Positions 1 through 12,735 are shown, counted from the stretch's first letter. The stretch: 64,000 bases of DNA from Tridacna crocea (GCA_943736015.1 OX031065.1:24318427-24382426), one strand, 5' to 3'. The notes: generated by a model from the letters alone, not told the origin. Numbers and translations: made by a program.

Positions 1-484
1 TACTCTAGGTAGGGATCGAGAATCAAGGAATTGTTGACATGAAGCCAATGTTGATCCATTTTTCTATGCAGTTTCAACTATCAAGTTTCTGCTTGGAAAG
101 TATTTTATCTGATTTTAGGCTAAAAAATACCACCATCTCTTTCATCAACCGTTTCACGCTTGGCAGTAAGCGTAATCAGGTGAGTTAGTGTTGAACGAAA
201 ATACGAACAAATAAAACACACAATTTCTAAATTGATCAATGTAAGTGGTGGTTAAAAGAAAAATAGATGTTACAACTTACCTCATAAGAAGAAACTATTT
301 GAACACTTGGCAAAACGTTGATTCGAAAGTCTGTCTTTTTTATGTTAAAATTCAAGATGGCGTCCGTTTTCAGATCTTGTTCCCTCGGGGCGAGTCAGAG
401 AAAAACCGGAAGTTGATAAGCGTTTCTTATCCCTGTGTATATAGAATCCCTGTTTAAATACAGGAAAACACAGACAAAATTTCA

Positions 485-802
485 AATATCCGTCCGAAGA
501 AGACATTATGGAAAATAATTATTACATGTTTGTTATGTAACGGAATTTAAGGGTTATTAGTCACGTGCCAGTCATTTGACATTCCCACAATGCTTTATTG
601 ATTTTTGTCGCGAAATCTAAAAATAGCTTAAGAGGCTACGTAGCCTTTTAAGGGAATATCATCAAACATTTTTTTTTTTTTGTAATATTTATGATTTTCA
701 ATTATTGATGATTTGTATTGTTTTTTCATATAAATTTCAATGATGTATATATTTTTTTATTTTGTGTGATGTGAAAATTCTAAATACCCACCTTTAAGAC
801 CA
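485..802. repeat. Dispersed repeat D2, right half
   Basis: TTAGTCACGTGCCAGTCATT, AGCTTAAGAGGCTACGTAGC and GTGATGTGAAAATTCTAAAT recur at 63600-63872. Confidence 0.7.
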
Positions 803-819
803 CAAAAAGGGGAAATTTC

Positions 820-1480
820 GATTAATACACGTGGGAATGGTAAAACTTTGCAGTATACTAAACTCGTTGAGCGGTCAGGTGGCAGGGGCGTGGGAAACTG
901 GTTCGCAGCTGTGGCAAATAATACCGCCACCTCGCCTTCAGCTCGGGGCGACATTATTCAACCACAGCCGTGAACAAGGTTTCAAGTCCCCAGCCACCTG
1001 ACCGTACAACTAATAAAGTCATAGAACATTCGATTTCACATCAAAATATTGGGGAAGAACCATGCATAGTGTTTGCTATTGGTTTTGTGGCTTTATACTC
1101 GTATTATAAACCTTGGGTGATGTAGGAGTTCAAAAAATGCAATTTTCCATGTCCCCTGCCACCTGACTGTACAACGAATTTATCATACTGCAAACCTTTA
1201 CCGTTCCAACGTTTGTTTAAAAAAAATTGAGTACGCTGACGAAGTAGTATTTTCCTTCTGAGAGCCCCTGGGCAATTCAATAAAAACTGACGTGACTGGG
1301 AACTGACGTCACTGAAACCTGAGTAGTAAAACGTGCAGCTTGGTGCATAATCTTGATGTTAAAAACGGGGCTCCCGAGAGGGAAACTACTTTTACGTTGG
1401 TTTTGCCAGTGTACATGATATGAATGTTCGGGGCATTTTATCCAACCAGATCATGAGACATTTCTTTGCAGTATAATAAG
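820..1480. repeat. Dispersed repeat D1, copy 1
   Basis: Shares with 18335-18850 GCGGTCAGGTGGCAGGGGCG-like and CACCTGACCGTACAAC blocks, AAACTGACGTGACTGGGAA, CGGGGCTCCCGAGAGGGAA and ACGTTGGTTTTGCCAGTGTA. The two CACCTGACCGT blocks are inverted relative to TCAGGTGG. Function unknown. Confidence 0.65.
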
Positions 1481-1636
1481 TATATAGATGTGCCAGCCAT
1501 GAAGCAACCATGGCTCTGTACTTGCAATTTCTGGTTGATTACTAGTATTTATTAATAGCCGAACTATCGCGGCACGGCATTGTCACTCTCTGTTGCTAAA
1601 GTCAATAGCGAGCGTTCGAACTATATGATGAGCGTG

Positions 1637-1865
1637 TTAACCCATTACCACACGAGAAAAAATTAGACTGGTCCAAATTGAAAGCGTTTGCAGACGACAA
1701 AATAAAGGTGACTAAAAAATAGAAATTTGTTCTGGGAAGGGTAGAAAACTCTGCGGGAAAAGGAGAAAATGCTGGTTACCAGCATTTTCTCCTTTTCCCA
1801 CAGTGTTTTCAAAAGTCTTCTTTCTCCGGGGCGTCAAAAGTAGGGATCGTGTGGTAATGGGTTAA
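1637..1865 (+). mobile_element. TTAA hairpin MITE (family T1), full copy
   Basis: TTAA at both ends; termini CCCATTACCACAC and GTGTGGTAATGGG are inverted repeats. The central palindrome around GCTGGTTACCAGC has arms of about 30 nt. Family T1 has TTAA target duplication and CCC/GGG termini, as piggyBac-like elements do, and no coding capacity. I call + the orientation whose left end continues into GTCCAAATTGAAAGC. Confidence 0.85.
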
Positions 1866-1967
1866 CTAGCAACAGTATGTAGAACTAGCGCTGACTGAAT
1901 AATATCTGGCCTGACACAACACTATTTTACAATGCATTCATTTTTGAAAACCTCGTAAAAATGAACT

Positions 1968-2070
1968 AGTGACCAGCATGTTCTCCTTTTCTCATCATGT
2001 TTTCTATCTTATCACCGACAAATACCATTATATGTCGTCTGCGAATGGTTGGAGTTTGCATACGTCCAAC
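1968..2070 (-). mobile_element. T1 MITE fragment
   Basis: Retains one palindrome arm (ACCAGCATGTTCTCCTTTTC) and the GTCGTCTGCGAATGG arm; the other half is gone. Confidence 0.5.
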
Positions 2071-3480
2071 TACAGTTAATTATCCCCCGCCGAAGGCGGA
2101 GGAATATAGTTTTACCGTTGTCCGTCCGTCTTACGAGACGGACCATGTGGGGTCGAATTGCTCTTTATTCTATATGTACAACCCAATGCAACCCCACAAG
2201 CGCATTTTTTAACCCCAGTATCCTTAACCCTAATTCCATATCTACCAGATGGACGGAATGAACCCTGTAGAAACTAAATGTACACTTGCCCCTAACCTCA
2301 CAATGTCGGCCTTGTAAGGACGTCCGTCCGTCCGTCCGTCCGTCCGTCCGTGTGTTCGTCCTCGCAAATGTCTCCAATACCATTGGATGGAATTTCATGA
2401 AACTTTATACATGTATACAATAACCCATTCTGCCGAGAAAGTCTTTTTGTTTTTATGATTCGATCCAAAATGGCCGACTGGGAGCGATTTTAAGTTACAC
2501 TTAAGTTACACTTAAGTACACTTTTGATGTTTGGAGTGTTGTCTTCAAAACTATACAAAGTTTTTACATTGAACTTTTCACATCTATCAACCACCATTGG
2601 GAAATGCAGGATAAAAAGTTTCACCCAGATTTATCGTGCAATATCACAGTTATATACCCTTGTTTTTGTAATTAGGTGTCATGGAAAAAGGGGGCTTCAT
2701 GTTATATTTCATTCCATTTCTTGTGAACGCAACTCCTCTCACATTTCTTGACAGATTTAAATACAATTTTCACAGATTGTTTCTCGCCATGTGACCTGTC
2801 GCATATTGTCAAGATTTTGCGATTTGTAGCTGCGTCATGAAAAAAGGGGGCTTCATGTTTTATTTCATTCTATTTCTTGTGAACGCAACTCCTCCCATAT
2901 TTCTTTACGGAATTGAATAGAATTTTTACAGAATGTTTCTGGTCATGTGACCTATCGCATATTCTCAATGTTTTGGGATTTGTAGCTGCGTCATGAAAAA
3001 AGGGGACTTCATGTTTTATTTCATTCTATTTCTTGTGAATGCACCTCCTCCCTCATTTCATGGCAGATCTGGATGGAATTTTCACATAATCATGTAACCT
3101 ACCACAATGCCTCCAACATTTCTCGGCAGATTTGGATGGCATTTTCACATAATCGTGTGATCTATCACATATTGTCAAAGTTCTGGGATTTGTAGCCGCA
3201 TCTTGGAATAAGGGGGCTTCATGTTATATTTCATTTTTCACCAGTACAAGTATCTCTTTAATTACTGGACATATCTCAACAGATTTGGATGTGATTTTCA
3301 CAGATCATGTGATCTAGCACAAGTTGTCAGGTTTTTGCAATTTATCACTGTATCATGGAAAAAGGGGACTTCGTGTCAAATTTAATTTTTTATCAATGTA
3401 TCTCCAACGTTTGGACATAGTTTCATGAAACTTCATATTTTGATTGGTTGATCAAAGCCAGTGACCAATGAGTCCATTGT
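2060..3480. repeat. Dispersed repeat D3 with internal 156-bp units
   Basis: Begins at CCCCGCCGAAGGCGGAGG (a short hairpin), passes through a CCGTCCGTCCGT run (2322-2352), then about five units beginning ATGGAAAAAGGGGGCTTCAT at 2681, 2837, 2993, 3202 and 3354. Three units share TTTCTTGTGAACGCAACTCC. Mollusc-type dispersed repeat; no coding domain recognised. Confidence 0.65.
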
Positions 3481-3794
3481 GTATCCGTCTGTCCATCCAT
3501 CATTCTGTTCATAAACCTTTTAGATCAAGTAACACCATATATCCATTGAGCTACCCAGGCAGGTGCTAGAAATTCCAACACTTTAGTCTCTAGCTAGCTG
3601 CTAGATATTGTAAGAGGGATATCTTCTAATGTCCTTTACAAAAATTGACCATGCATGTCTTCCAATGGATAGTCCGTTGCTACATTTTTTTTGTTTTTTG
3701 TTTTCATATATATATATAATGACATGTCATGGAAAAAGAGGGTTTATGTATTTTCTTTGTTTTCATTTCATGAAATGCCAAGTTTTGCAAAAAG
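3481..3794. other. Intergenic, nothing recognised
   Basis: AT-rich sequence with a short (AT)n run near 3709. No coding or repeat signal I can name. Confidence 0.4.
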
Positions 3795-4010
3795 GGTACT
3801 TGACGGTGGCCCTTCAGATTTTGGGACAAAATATTTACAAGAATACAAAAAAATCATCCTTATACTCCAAAAGCCTTATGATTGTCATTTATGAAACCAC
3901 AGTTGTCGAAAACCATCCGAAAACAAGAGAAATTAGAGATTTACTACAGCCCAGGTCGACTTCGACGGGAAACACGGTCTATTTTTACAGGCGTCTTGTT
4001 TATGGTGAAC
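3795..4010. repeat. Dispersed repeat D2, left half
   Basis: GGTGGCCCTTCAGATTTTG, AAAAAATCATCCTTATACTC and GTCGAAAACCATCCGA recur at 63324-63510. Confidence 0.7.
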
Positions 4011-4305
4011 CAAACGCTCGTAATTGCGTATAGGGTGAAATTGGGATAAGGTGTTACGTAAGATAGTTATATGATCATTATGAAATGTTCCACTGTATTG
4101 CGTCATTAGACAGTATACGTAAAAAGAATAGCGGAACAGTGTTATGATTTGTAACTTTGATATGAACTTACTCTTAACTCTTCATTAGACAACAATTTTT
4201 TAGACCCAACCACGTCGAAAATAATTTGCAGATGCCAAAATAACTGTGTTTAGACTGAGGGATAGAAAGAAGATTATTACGATCCTAACATGACCAACTC
4301 TTAAT

Positions 4306-4534
4306 TTAACCCTTTCCCAAACGACATATTTTAGACTTTTCCAAACTCAAAGAGTTTGCAGACGACAATTTCAAATTTGATAAAAATAGCATAAAGTTCT
4401 CCAAATGGGTAGAAAACACTGTGGGAAAAGGAAAAATTGCTGGTTGCGAGCAATTTCTCCTTTTCCCACAGTGTTTTCAAAGGACTTGTGCTGCAGACAC
4501 GTAAAAACAAGGGCTTGTTTTGGGAAAGGATTAA
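4306..4534 (+). mobile_element. T1 MITE, full copy, compensated stem variant
   Basis: TTAA both ends, 229 bp. Stem reads CACTGTGGG...CCCACAGTG and AAATTGCTGG...CGAGCAATTT: changes from the common T1 stem are matched on both arms. Confidence 0.8.
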
Positions 4535-4744
4535 AGTAAAACAAGTTCATACTTTGTGTAAAAAAGCGGATGCGGATTATTTTCAAATGAATAAACCACG
4601 ACGGTTTCACTAACCGAAACAAAACCCCACTGCCAAGGCGGTAGATGTGAAAAGAATAAAAATCTCAATAAAACCTTAGCCATCAGTCACAACATAAGAT
4701 ATGCCCCATTTTAATGTTTCCCCCTTTCAAATGACATAGAAGAA

Positions 4745-4975
4745 TTAACTCTTTACCAAGCGATAAAATTTTAGACTAGCCCAAATTAAAAGCACTTGCA
4801 GACGACAAATTGAATGAAACTCAAAAAGTGAAATTTGATTCCAGCAGGGTAAAAAACATTGTGGGAAAAGGAGAAAATGCTGGTGACTAGCATTTTCTCC
4901 TTTTCTCACAATGTTTTCAAAAGGCTTCTATTCTAGGGTTGTAAAAACCAGGGATTGTGTGGTAAAAAGGGTTAA
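4745..4975 (+). mobile_element. T1 MITE, full copy
   Basis: TTAA both ends, 231 bp; palindrome centre GCTGGTGACTAGC. Confidence 0.82.
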
Positions 4976-5062
4976 AGCATTAGAGTCGAAGTTGCTTCAA
5001 ATCCTCTAATTTGACGGTAACATTTCATATAGTTCCATCAGTTCCATCGTGTGTTATTTAAA

Positions 5063-5292
5063 TTAACCCTTTCCCTGATATGCCAATTTGAGACTCCTCC
5101 ATTTCAGTAGCAAATAAAGATATGATGTCAAAAATGTGAACAAATGAGGATACAAATATCTGATTGAGTGGAAAACATTGTGGGAAAAGGAGAAATTGCT
5201 CATTACGAGCAATTTCTCCTTTTCCCACAATGTTTTCAAAAGCTGTCTGTTGTTGATACGTCAAAATCAGCATCTGTGGAGTGAAGGGTTAA
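5063..5292 (+). mobile_element. T1 MITE, full copy, GAGCAATT stem subfamily
   Basis: TTAA both ends, 230 bp. The stem near the loop is AAATTGCTC...GAGCAATTT instead of AAAATGCTGG...CCAGCATTTT, changed on both arms so that pairing is kept. Confidence 0.82.
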
Positions 5293-5299
5293 AGCAGTA

Positions 5300-5870
5300 A
5301 GAAGATCGGTTAACTCTTTGAGGATTTTCCTGCTTCCTCGCCAAGGAGCAGAAAATTACGATTTGTTTACATCAAGGCTTAGTGACCGTCATTGATAAAA
5401 TATCGGAGGGCGGAGACAGTGAACAGCCACAGGCAATTTAATTTATACGGAATGACTTCACTTCAAATAATCTTTCTTCGTGGTTTATCATTGAATAAAC
5501 CACGGTTGTGAGTTATGAGGCGCAATAAATAATTAACAAGTGCGATAGCCAGAGTGGTATATTAACTGAGCATCATTATTCACGACGTGGTTTATTGAAC
5601 GATAACCCAAGACAGAATGAAGATAATTTCGATTCTAACATGGCCAGCCCTCAAAGAAAAAACTATACTTGGAGTAAAAACGCGGTTATACTTTGAAAGA
5701 TTTCGATAAAGAAAAACAACTGAGACCCAAGTTTCCTTTTCAATTTTCAGGAGGGTAAACTGACATACTTCCGGCGAAAAAATGTACCGTGTAGGTGCAT
5801 ATCAAGCTACCGGATACAGCCGAGGGATTTGATCACCGCACCAGCCGAGGTTTGCCGAATGGATCAATTG
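5300..5870. other. Intergenic, nothing recognised
   Basis: Contains two GTGGTTTAT...AATAAACCACG stretches (about 5481-5512 and 5587-5600) that could pair. No gene seen. Confidence 0.35.
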
Positions 5871-5876
5871 GCTGCT

Positions 5877-6102
5877 CTAACACCCGTCTCTCTACCAAAC
5901 GGCAAAATTCTAGACCTGTCCAAATAGAATGTATTTGCAGATGATATATAAAATGTGTCTTGAATAATTGGGCTTTTTCCCTCGTAATAAGATAGAATAT
6001 ACTGTGGTAAAAGAAGAAAACAATTCTTCTTTTCCCTAGATGTTTTCAAATACCTTCGTTTACAAAGTCGTTAAAACTCAGGATTGTATGGTAAATGGCT
6101 AA
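5877..6102 (+). mobile_element. T1 MITE, degraded
   Basis: Ends recognisable (CTCTACCAAACGG; GGATTGTATGGTAAATGG), TTAA mutated to CTAA. Palindrome shortened to AGAAGAAAACAATTCTTCTT. Confidence 0.65.
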
Positions 6103-6159
6103 TGAGAGCTACAAAGTGCTCGTCATCTTTGTCTAGCCTGAGTCCAGGCGCCAATGATT

Positions 6160-6393
6160 TTAACTCTTTACCAGACGACAAAATTTTGGACTAGTCCAAA
6201 TTGAAAGCATTTGCAGACAACAAAATGAATTTGAATCAAAAATTGAAATTTGATTTTGGAGGGGTAGAAAACATTGTGGGAAAAGGAGAAAATGCTGGTT
6301 ACCAGCATTTTCTCCATTTCCCACATTTTTTTTCAAAAACTTTTTTTCTCGAGATCACCAAAAGTCGGTACTATTATGTGGTAAAGAATTTAA
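6160..6393 (+). mobile_element. T1 MITE, full copy
   Basis: TTAA both ends, 234 bp; near-perfect palindrome around GCTGGTTACCAGC. Confidence 0.83.
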
Positions 6394-6517
6394 TTACTCC
6401 ATATTAGATTCGCAGTCGTAACTGCTATCTGTTATTGCTTTCGTTATTATCCTTTTTGACAAAATCACTTCGGAATAATAGAAAAGGGGTTTGTCCTTAC
6501 AGTGGAAAGGTGTATAT

Positions 6518-7466
6518 TATGGTGGCATATTTCTGCCACGAGATGCGGAATAGCTATCATGATAATTTTAGCAAATTATCGCAAAAAAAAAAAAGTTTCC
6601 TGGAAATATTATCAAGATTGTGAACAGTTTAATGATACAAATATCACGATAAGCAAAATTTCTGCATTGTGCTCGAAGCTGACATGCGAGATAAAATTAT
6701 TGTGATAGTTTTATCCGTTCCTCGATATCTATAAATAGAAAATTCGTCTTTTGGATGAACTCAGTAGTTTTGACTGAAAGGAAAACTGCAGCCAAAATCT
6801 CCTTTTGGATATATTTAAATTATTAAATGATAATAGTCTTTAAATAGAACTAGAGGCTTGGAAGGGCCTGAAATCGCTCTACTGGTAGTGATTTTGCTTT
6901 TACGCTAGCATTAATATGAATTCATAATGCAAAATAAAACCAGCATACATTATGAATTTATGATAAAAAAAAAAACTTCTGATGAGATAAACAAATTGTG
7001 CAAATTTCACAAGAATCTGATAACAAATGCAGACTTTATTGAACAACAACAAATGAAATTGTTCAACCTGAAATGGTCTGGTGTTACCCTTTAATAAGAT
7101 TGCAGTCAGTAAAATTTCGATTCATTAATTAACAATTGTAGCTTAATTGGTAAAATTTTGACAATGCCCGAATTACAGAGATCTGTAAAATGACAAAGAC
7201 GGCCCGAAATGCCTCCTACGAACAACTCCAAAATCTTACAGGGAAAAGGAGAATTCATAAGGTTGTATACGAAGGTGTTCCGAAACCCGTATCTATTTAA
7301 AGCTTTCATGACAATGTCAATTGTGGGCAAGAAAGCAAACAAAATCATGATAAGAGATAGCATTATAGCGATATTTTTATCGTGATTATTTTTGTTTTAT
7401 CACGATACTTCTCTTAAATTATCATGATAGCTATCTCGTATCTGGCGGCAGAAATATGCCACCATA
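6518..7466. mobile_element. Inverted-repeat element, about 950 bp
   Basis: TATGGTGGCATATTTCTGCC at the left is matched in reverse by GGCAGAAATATGCCACCATA at the right, and pairing continues through AGCTATCATGATAATTT. Interior non-coding. Target duplication not resolved. Confidence 0.65.
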
Positions 7467-7716
7467 GTATGTAGATAATAGATTTTGATTGGATAAAAAT
7501 AAGTTTTGAGTGACCAATCGATCCAGGTAGATTTATTTACTACTAGGTAACTTTTATGAAAAGGCAATATTCCATAGATGTACAACTACACCTGTGTATA
7601 GAACAGATAACGTTAGCTGTTATACCCGTAAATACAAAATATCAACTTGGATTTAAAAAAATTGACCGTTTACTAATTATTTACAGGTAAGGTCTACAAA
7701 ATCCTACTTCGAATCT

Positions 7717-7934
7717 TTAACTCATTACCAAACGACTATATTTTAGACTCGAAAGCATTTGCAGACGACAAAATAAAAGTGACTGAAAATTTGAAAATTT
7801 GTTTTGTGAAGGGTAGAAAACATTGCAGGAAAAGGAGAAATGCTGGTTACAGCATTTTCTCCTTTTCCCACAATGTTTTCTAAAAGCTTCTTTCTCAGGG
7901 TTGTCAAAAGTAAGGATTGTGTGGTAATGGTTTA
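7717..7934 (+). mobile_element. T1 MITE, full copy
   Basis: TTAA left; right TTAA mutated to TTTA. The loop has lost a base (GCTGGTTACAGC). Confidence 0.75.
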
Positions 7935-8003
7935 TTAGGCTGCAAAATTTAGACGTATCACTTGTACACGACGTATTAGATATGATATAAGATTTTTGAC
8001 TTC

Positions 8004-8104
8004 TAATGGGTAGAAAAAAAACCGAGCATTTTCTCCTTTTCTGACATTTTTTTCAAACTCCTGCTCCCTTAGGGTCGTAAACACTTGATTGTTTGGTAGA
8101 AAGT
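8004..8104 (+). mobile_element. T1 MITE, right-half fragment
   Basis: GAGCATTTTCTCCTTTTC through GATTGTTTGGTAGAAAG; the left arm is mostly absent. Confidence 0.5.
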
Positions 8105-8341
8105 CCAGTCATTGTTAATGAAAGTTCTTGATGATGATCAGATTTTACTATTTCTTGGCTCTTCTTTCTTGATGTTTTTTTGTTTTTCATCAGTTTCAGC
8201 TTTTTTCGAACTCCAAGTTTTTTTCTGCAACAATAATTCTCTGTCATACGGTTGTAGTCTTCAGTAGATTTCAATTTAAGAATAAATTGTTGCTTTCATT
8301 TTTATTTGACATGGCATATACGTATATATATAAAACTCCGT

Positions 8342-8572
8342 TTAGCTCTGCACCAAACGACAAAATTTAAGTCTTGTCTAAATTGAAAGTATTTGCTGAC
8401 GACAAAATAAACGTAACTCGAAAATTGCATTTTTTTCCCAGCAGGTTAAAAAGCATTTGGGAAAGAGAGAAAATGCTGGTTACCAGCATTTTCTCCTTTT
8501 ACCCCCCGTGTTTTTAAAAGGCTCCTATGTCAGGGTCGTGAAAACCAGGGATTTTTTACGGTAAAGGGTTTT
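8342..8572 (+). mobile_element. T1 MITE, aged full copy
   Basis: Ends TTAG and TTTT are decayed TTAA sites; palindrome intact around GCTGGTTACCAGC. Confidence 0.7.
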
Positions 8573-8582
8573 TGAAAAAATA

Positions 8583-8672
8583 CGTTTCGTCGATTTACTT
8601 AAAAAATCCCGTAACTACAGCTTGTTTCAAGCTGTAGTTACGAGTTTTTTAAAGTAAACCGACAAGTTACTT
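8583..8672. mobile_element. Small hairpin repeat (GTAACTACAGCTTG)
   Basis: GTAACTACAGCTTG and CAAGCTGTAGTTAC form a near-perfect hairpin flanked by GATTTACTT...AAAGTAAAC. Related sequences at 46390-46466 and 23810-23862. Confidence 0.65.
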
Positions 8673-8927
8673 TTTAATAAGCGACATTCTGGCAAAAATT
8701 GTTTTCATGCATCACCGTGGTACATTGAAACAAGCATGTCTTGACAAAATATTTGATCCAATTTGTTTTATCAATCGACTGAATTATATGGTAAAATGGT
8801 CCTTTGCCTCGAAGAGAATTGACCAATCACGCAACCCATGCTAGCCTGCACGGACTGCACTTCATGAATCGATACTTTTTCGATATTGTTTTTACAGAGC
8901 AATACACATACATGTATTATATGACCT

Positions 8928-9152
8928 CCAACATGCGAAAAGGGGCATTCAGACATTTGCGTAAAGTGTCGTCTCGGATCAGCCTGTGCAGTCCGCGCAG
9001 GCCAATCCAAGACGGCATTTTACGACTACAAGCGATTTTGTGCTACACTAGACTTGCACGAAACAGAAAATAACATTAAAACGTAAAGTGTCTCTTCGAA
9101 TCAGCCTGCGCAGAGTGCGCAGGCTGATGCGAGAAGACGCTTTACGCAAATA
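8928..9152. mobile_element. Foldback family F4 (GCGAAAAGGGGCATT)
   Basis: ACATGCGAAAAGGGGCATTC, then AAAGTGTCGTCTCGGATCAG; the right side holds a second inverted stem GCGCAGAGTGCGC and ends TTTACGCAAATAA. The outer right arm is missing. Confidence 0.65.
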
Positions 9153-9489
9153 ACATAACATAAGCTTTATTTGGCATTAAACTGTTGAAAATTTATAGCC
9201 AATACATAAAGAAATAGCAATGTGGAGTGTAAACACTGGCAACATAAGGATAATAAACAAAGGAAGTATACAGAAAATTCATTGTATTCGAAGGAAGGGG
9301 GGGGGGGGAAGTTTAATTTAGTACTCATGGGATTCTTTCTTTGAAAGCAAAGAAGATATATTTTGAGAGCTTGTTAATTTCTTCCGAATTTTTTGATGAC
9401 ATGATCAAATGCAAATGTCCGAATTTCCCTTTTCGCGTGTTGCAGGCTAATTATACAGATTATGCCACGTACTTATAGTGATAGCTAGA

Positions 9490-9850
9490 GTTTATTTCAT
9501 CAGCTTGTGGTTAATATGGGGAAATATTTTTCGAAAAGGGAAAGGTATGCGAAAATAACAAGTGCCGTAAGGCACTCGTTATTTTCGCAGACCTTTCCCT
9601 TTTGAGGCAAATATTTCCCCATATTAACTACAAGCTGATGAAATAAATTATATATTATATTTCTTCTCATTATTTTGTCAACGAATGCTACTTTTAAAAC
9701 TAGTGATCTCAAGGTAATTAACCAGATTTTCGGCAGGAGGAAAATATTCACGGTGACGGGGAAATAATTCCCCCAGCTTAAATGACGTCATTTCTTTACC
9801 CATAACATTTCTATAAGCAGACACATGAAATATAATATAAATAATTTATT
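9490..9850. mobile_element. H9 repeat with 155-bp hairpin, uninterrupted copy
   Basis: Inverted arms TTTATTTCATCAGCTTGTGG and CTACAAGCTGATGAAATAAA enclose GAAAATAACAAGTGCCGTAA / CACTCGTTATTTTCGCAGAC. A non-palindromic 200-bp tail with TGACGTCATTTCTTTACCC follows. Non-coding. Confidence 0.7.
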
Positions 9851-10365
9851 CTTTTGAATCTTTAACCAAGTTTCATGTGTTCCAAACCATGAAGATTTTT
9901 TAAAAAAGCCCTTGTGAGAAAAGGAGAAAAATGTACGCAAACACCGACATTTCATTTTTCAAAATAGCTTTTTGCTTAAACAGATATTCCAAATTTTATC
10001 TTAATTTTCGTATATACATGTTTACAACGAACAGCGGACTAAAGTTTTTCTTTGTGGGAAAAGGTGAATTTTTTATTAAGCAAACTGAAAAAAATAATGA
10101 ATGTGTAAGTCAGCTTGGAAAAGGTGAAGTTTTTATTAGGTAAAAGAAAAAAATAATCAATGTTTTTGTTATGTTAACCTACCTTTTGATATTGAAGAGT
10201 CGTCTATACAGAAAGAATAAAGAGTATTAGTATTTCCTAAACCTGATAATCTTTAGTTTTAACGACCCAAAATAATAAAGCTTTTTAAAACATTGTGAGA
10301 AATGGAGACAAAATGTTGGCATGCGTTACAATTTACCAGGTTATCATGAGTTTTAGCGACACTGA

Positions 10366-10414
10366 TTAACTCTTTACCAAACGACAAAATTTTAGACTGG
10401 TCCAAATTGAAAGC
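10366..10414 (+). mobile_element. T1 MITE, left part, split by a later insertion
   Basis: TTAA plus CTCTTTACCAAACGAC through CAAATTGAAAGC, then interrupted by the element at 10415-13705. The consensus continues without a gap or duplication at 13706 (ATTTGCAGAC). Confidence 0.8.
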
Positions 10415-11317
10415 CATAGCCAACTTTCGCGGACATGGAAAAATCGATATCGGCCAATTTTACCTGCATTTTTTTATATAGAATTATGAAGGGCCTAGGT
10501 AAATAAACGCTTAAAACTTCATCAATTTTCAGAATTGAAAATTATCTCAAGTGAGGTAAGAAAATTCAATTTATTCTCTTTCAAATGAACTTAGTTTTAA
10601 AAATTTCGAAAAAGAAACTTTTGGTCCTTTTTTAATTTAAAAATTGTAGGTATGGTTTATATAGAATAAAGAGGAAAAACGCATTTTCCGAGGTCAAAAA
10701 CTGTAATATTTGTTTAATTTTCTTTCGTTGTGTTGAAAAGTCAAAATTATCTCAAGTGGAGTGAGTTACCTTATTCATTTCTCTTTCAAATGGTATAATT
10801 TTGAGTCATTTGAAAAAATAAACTTTTGGTCCTTTTTACAGTTTTTTACTCCCACTACCCTATTTTTTTCTTTTTCCGCGAACGTTCGGATTATACCGGA
10901 CTTCGCCGATATTGGCCGAGTCTTACTGTTAGATAAGCCTGCCGGGTATCTTTATTGTGTTACGTAATGTTTCATTTCCACGGACCCCCTGCTATGTTTA
11001 TGACATACATGTATTCACATGATTATAAACTATAATTTATACCCGGGTTGTTTTCAGATCGGATACCGTTTGATCCTGACAGTATCCCTAAGATGTTTTA
11101 TTATGTATCCTATTTATCTAAGAGACCAGAATTTAATACTTATGAAACTATTTCCTTTTACAATGATTAAGATTGATATATGAAATAAGAAAATGTACGT
11201 TTGATGATTTTTTTCAACTTTTCAGCTTTTTAGAAATTAATGTTTTATATTTTTTTTTCAGGCGACAGCTCACAAACTCACAAACTTTTTTCACACCTGT
11301 CTTTGATCTGTCGTATC

Positions 11318-11402
11318 ATACAGAAGGCCTTTGAGAACATTGAAGAAAAAGATTTTAACGCTGGTTGCCAACATTTTCTCCTTTTCTTACACTATTTTAA
11401 CT
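11318..11402 (+). mobile_element. T1-like palindrome fragment
   Basis: GAGAACATTGAAGAAAAAG...CAACATTTTCTCCTTTTC resembles the T1 core; ends absent. Confidence 0.4.
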
Positions 11403-12473
11403 TAATAAAAGATAAGTTCCATTTTTTCCATGTTTTATTTGTCTTAAGAAAATTACTTCATTCTGAATCTGAATAAGTCTGAAATTTTGTCTTTTGGTTA
11501 AGATTCAAATAACAAGCTTAACCTGTTACTGTATAAATACGGCATCTAACGACCCTGCTGTTGATTGTTTAGGATAAAATACGGAAACAGGCGCATTATC
11601 TTTTTACAAGTTATCTTCTACTTTTCAAACATTGTTGTCTACATCACTCAATCGGTTTCTCCTGCAAAGAGTATTTACTATTCAAAGAATGATAACACTA
11701 GATCAAAATTGACAATTTTTCTTTTACATAAAGCAAACAGTTTCTCCCTTCTTTCAAATGTCCCCCCTCCCTTTAACATCTTTAATATTTTAATTGTTCA
11801 TTGGAAGAATTAGCCTAAACAGTAAGGTTCTTCCATCTTTAAAACGATAAAACCTGCAAAAAGCATAACCGCTATGAGTGAATAAAAGAGAGAAAAAATG
11901 ACGTAGACCATGCATGTACACGGAAATGGGAATAATACAAGCTACTTTTCCTTTACCAGTAACTTAAAAAGTTACCCACTGCATAATCATTTGATTTACA
12001 TGCATCTTGGTTTGAAACCGGTTTTAAACATAGCTCGCTGGTAAATTCTACTGATGCTTAGTTGAAATGACACCATACATAACTTTTTTAGAGGAAGAAA
12101 TACCTTTTTATCTTTATCATGCCTGTAAGCGGCGCTAGAGTGTAGCATCGGATCAGTTCACAAGCGCCACAAAGTACATGGAGTGTTCGGTACGAACCAT
12201 TTTCTTTTATTTGTTCGATGAAAACCAACTTTTTTATATGCTTTTTTATATACCGAACTTTTCGTCTGTGTAAAACCATGTAAATTTACTCTGATGGTTC
12301 TGAGCGGCCGTTGTTCAAATTATTTTATGTACTATAACAGTTTTATTTCTCCGCCTTCCCAACCTTATTTCTTGTAAAAATCGTAGAAAGCAGAAATTAT
12401 AAAAATCAAAACCATCAAACTACACATGCACACAATAGACAAAGTTTACCCAATCAAGATATAACCATTAGCT

Positions 12474-12735
12474 ATTTACTAAACGACAAAATATATTATG
12501 CTTTTTTTTTTTCAAGTTGAAAGAACTTACAGACGAAAAGTACAGCACATAATAAGACTTGCTTTCGAAAGGGTAGAAAACACTGTGGGAGAACAGGAAT
12601 CGTAGAAGACATGTTATATACGATCCCTAGGGAAAATGAGAAATTGCCCACCTCAAGTATTTTCACCTTTCCGTGCTTGCTTTTTCAGGGTCGGATTGGT
12701 CTTTCTTTCTCAGGGTCGGATTGGTAATGTAACTG
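12474..12735 (+). mobile_element. T1 MITE, heavily degraded
   Basis: ACTAAACGACAAAAT at left, AAGGGTAGAAAACACTGTGG in the middle, and a duplicated CTTTCTCAGGGTCGGATTGG at right. Confidence 0.5.

Noticed and set aside
2165..2398. 77-codon minus-strand frame with TDGRTDGRT
   Set aside because: It comes from the CCGTCCGTCCGT simple repeat inside D3.
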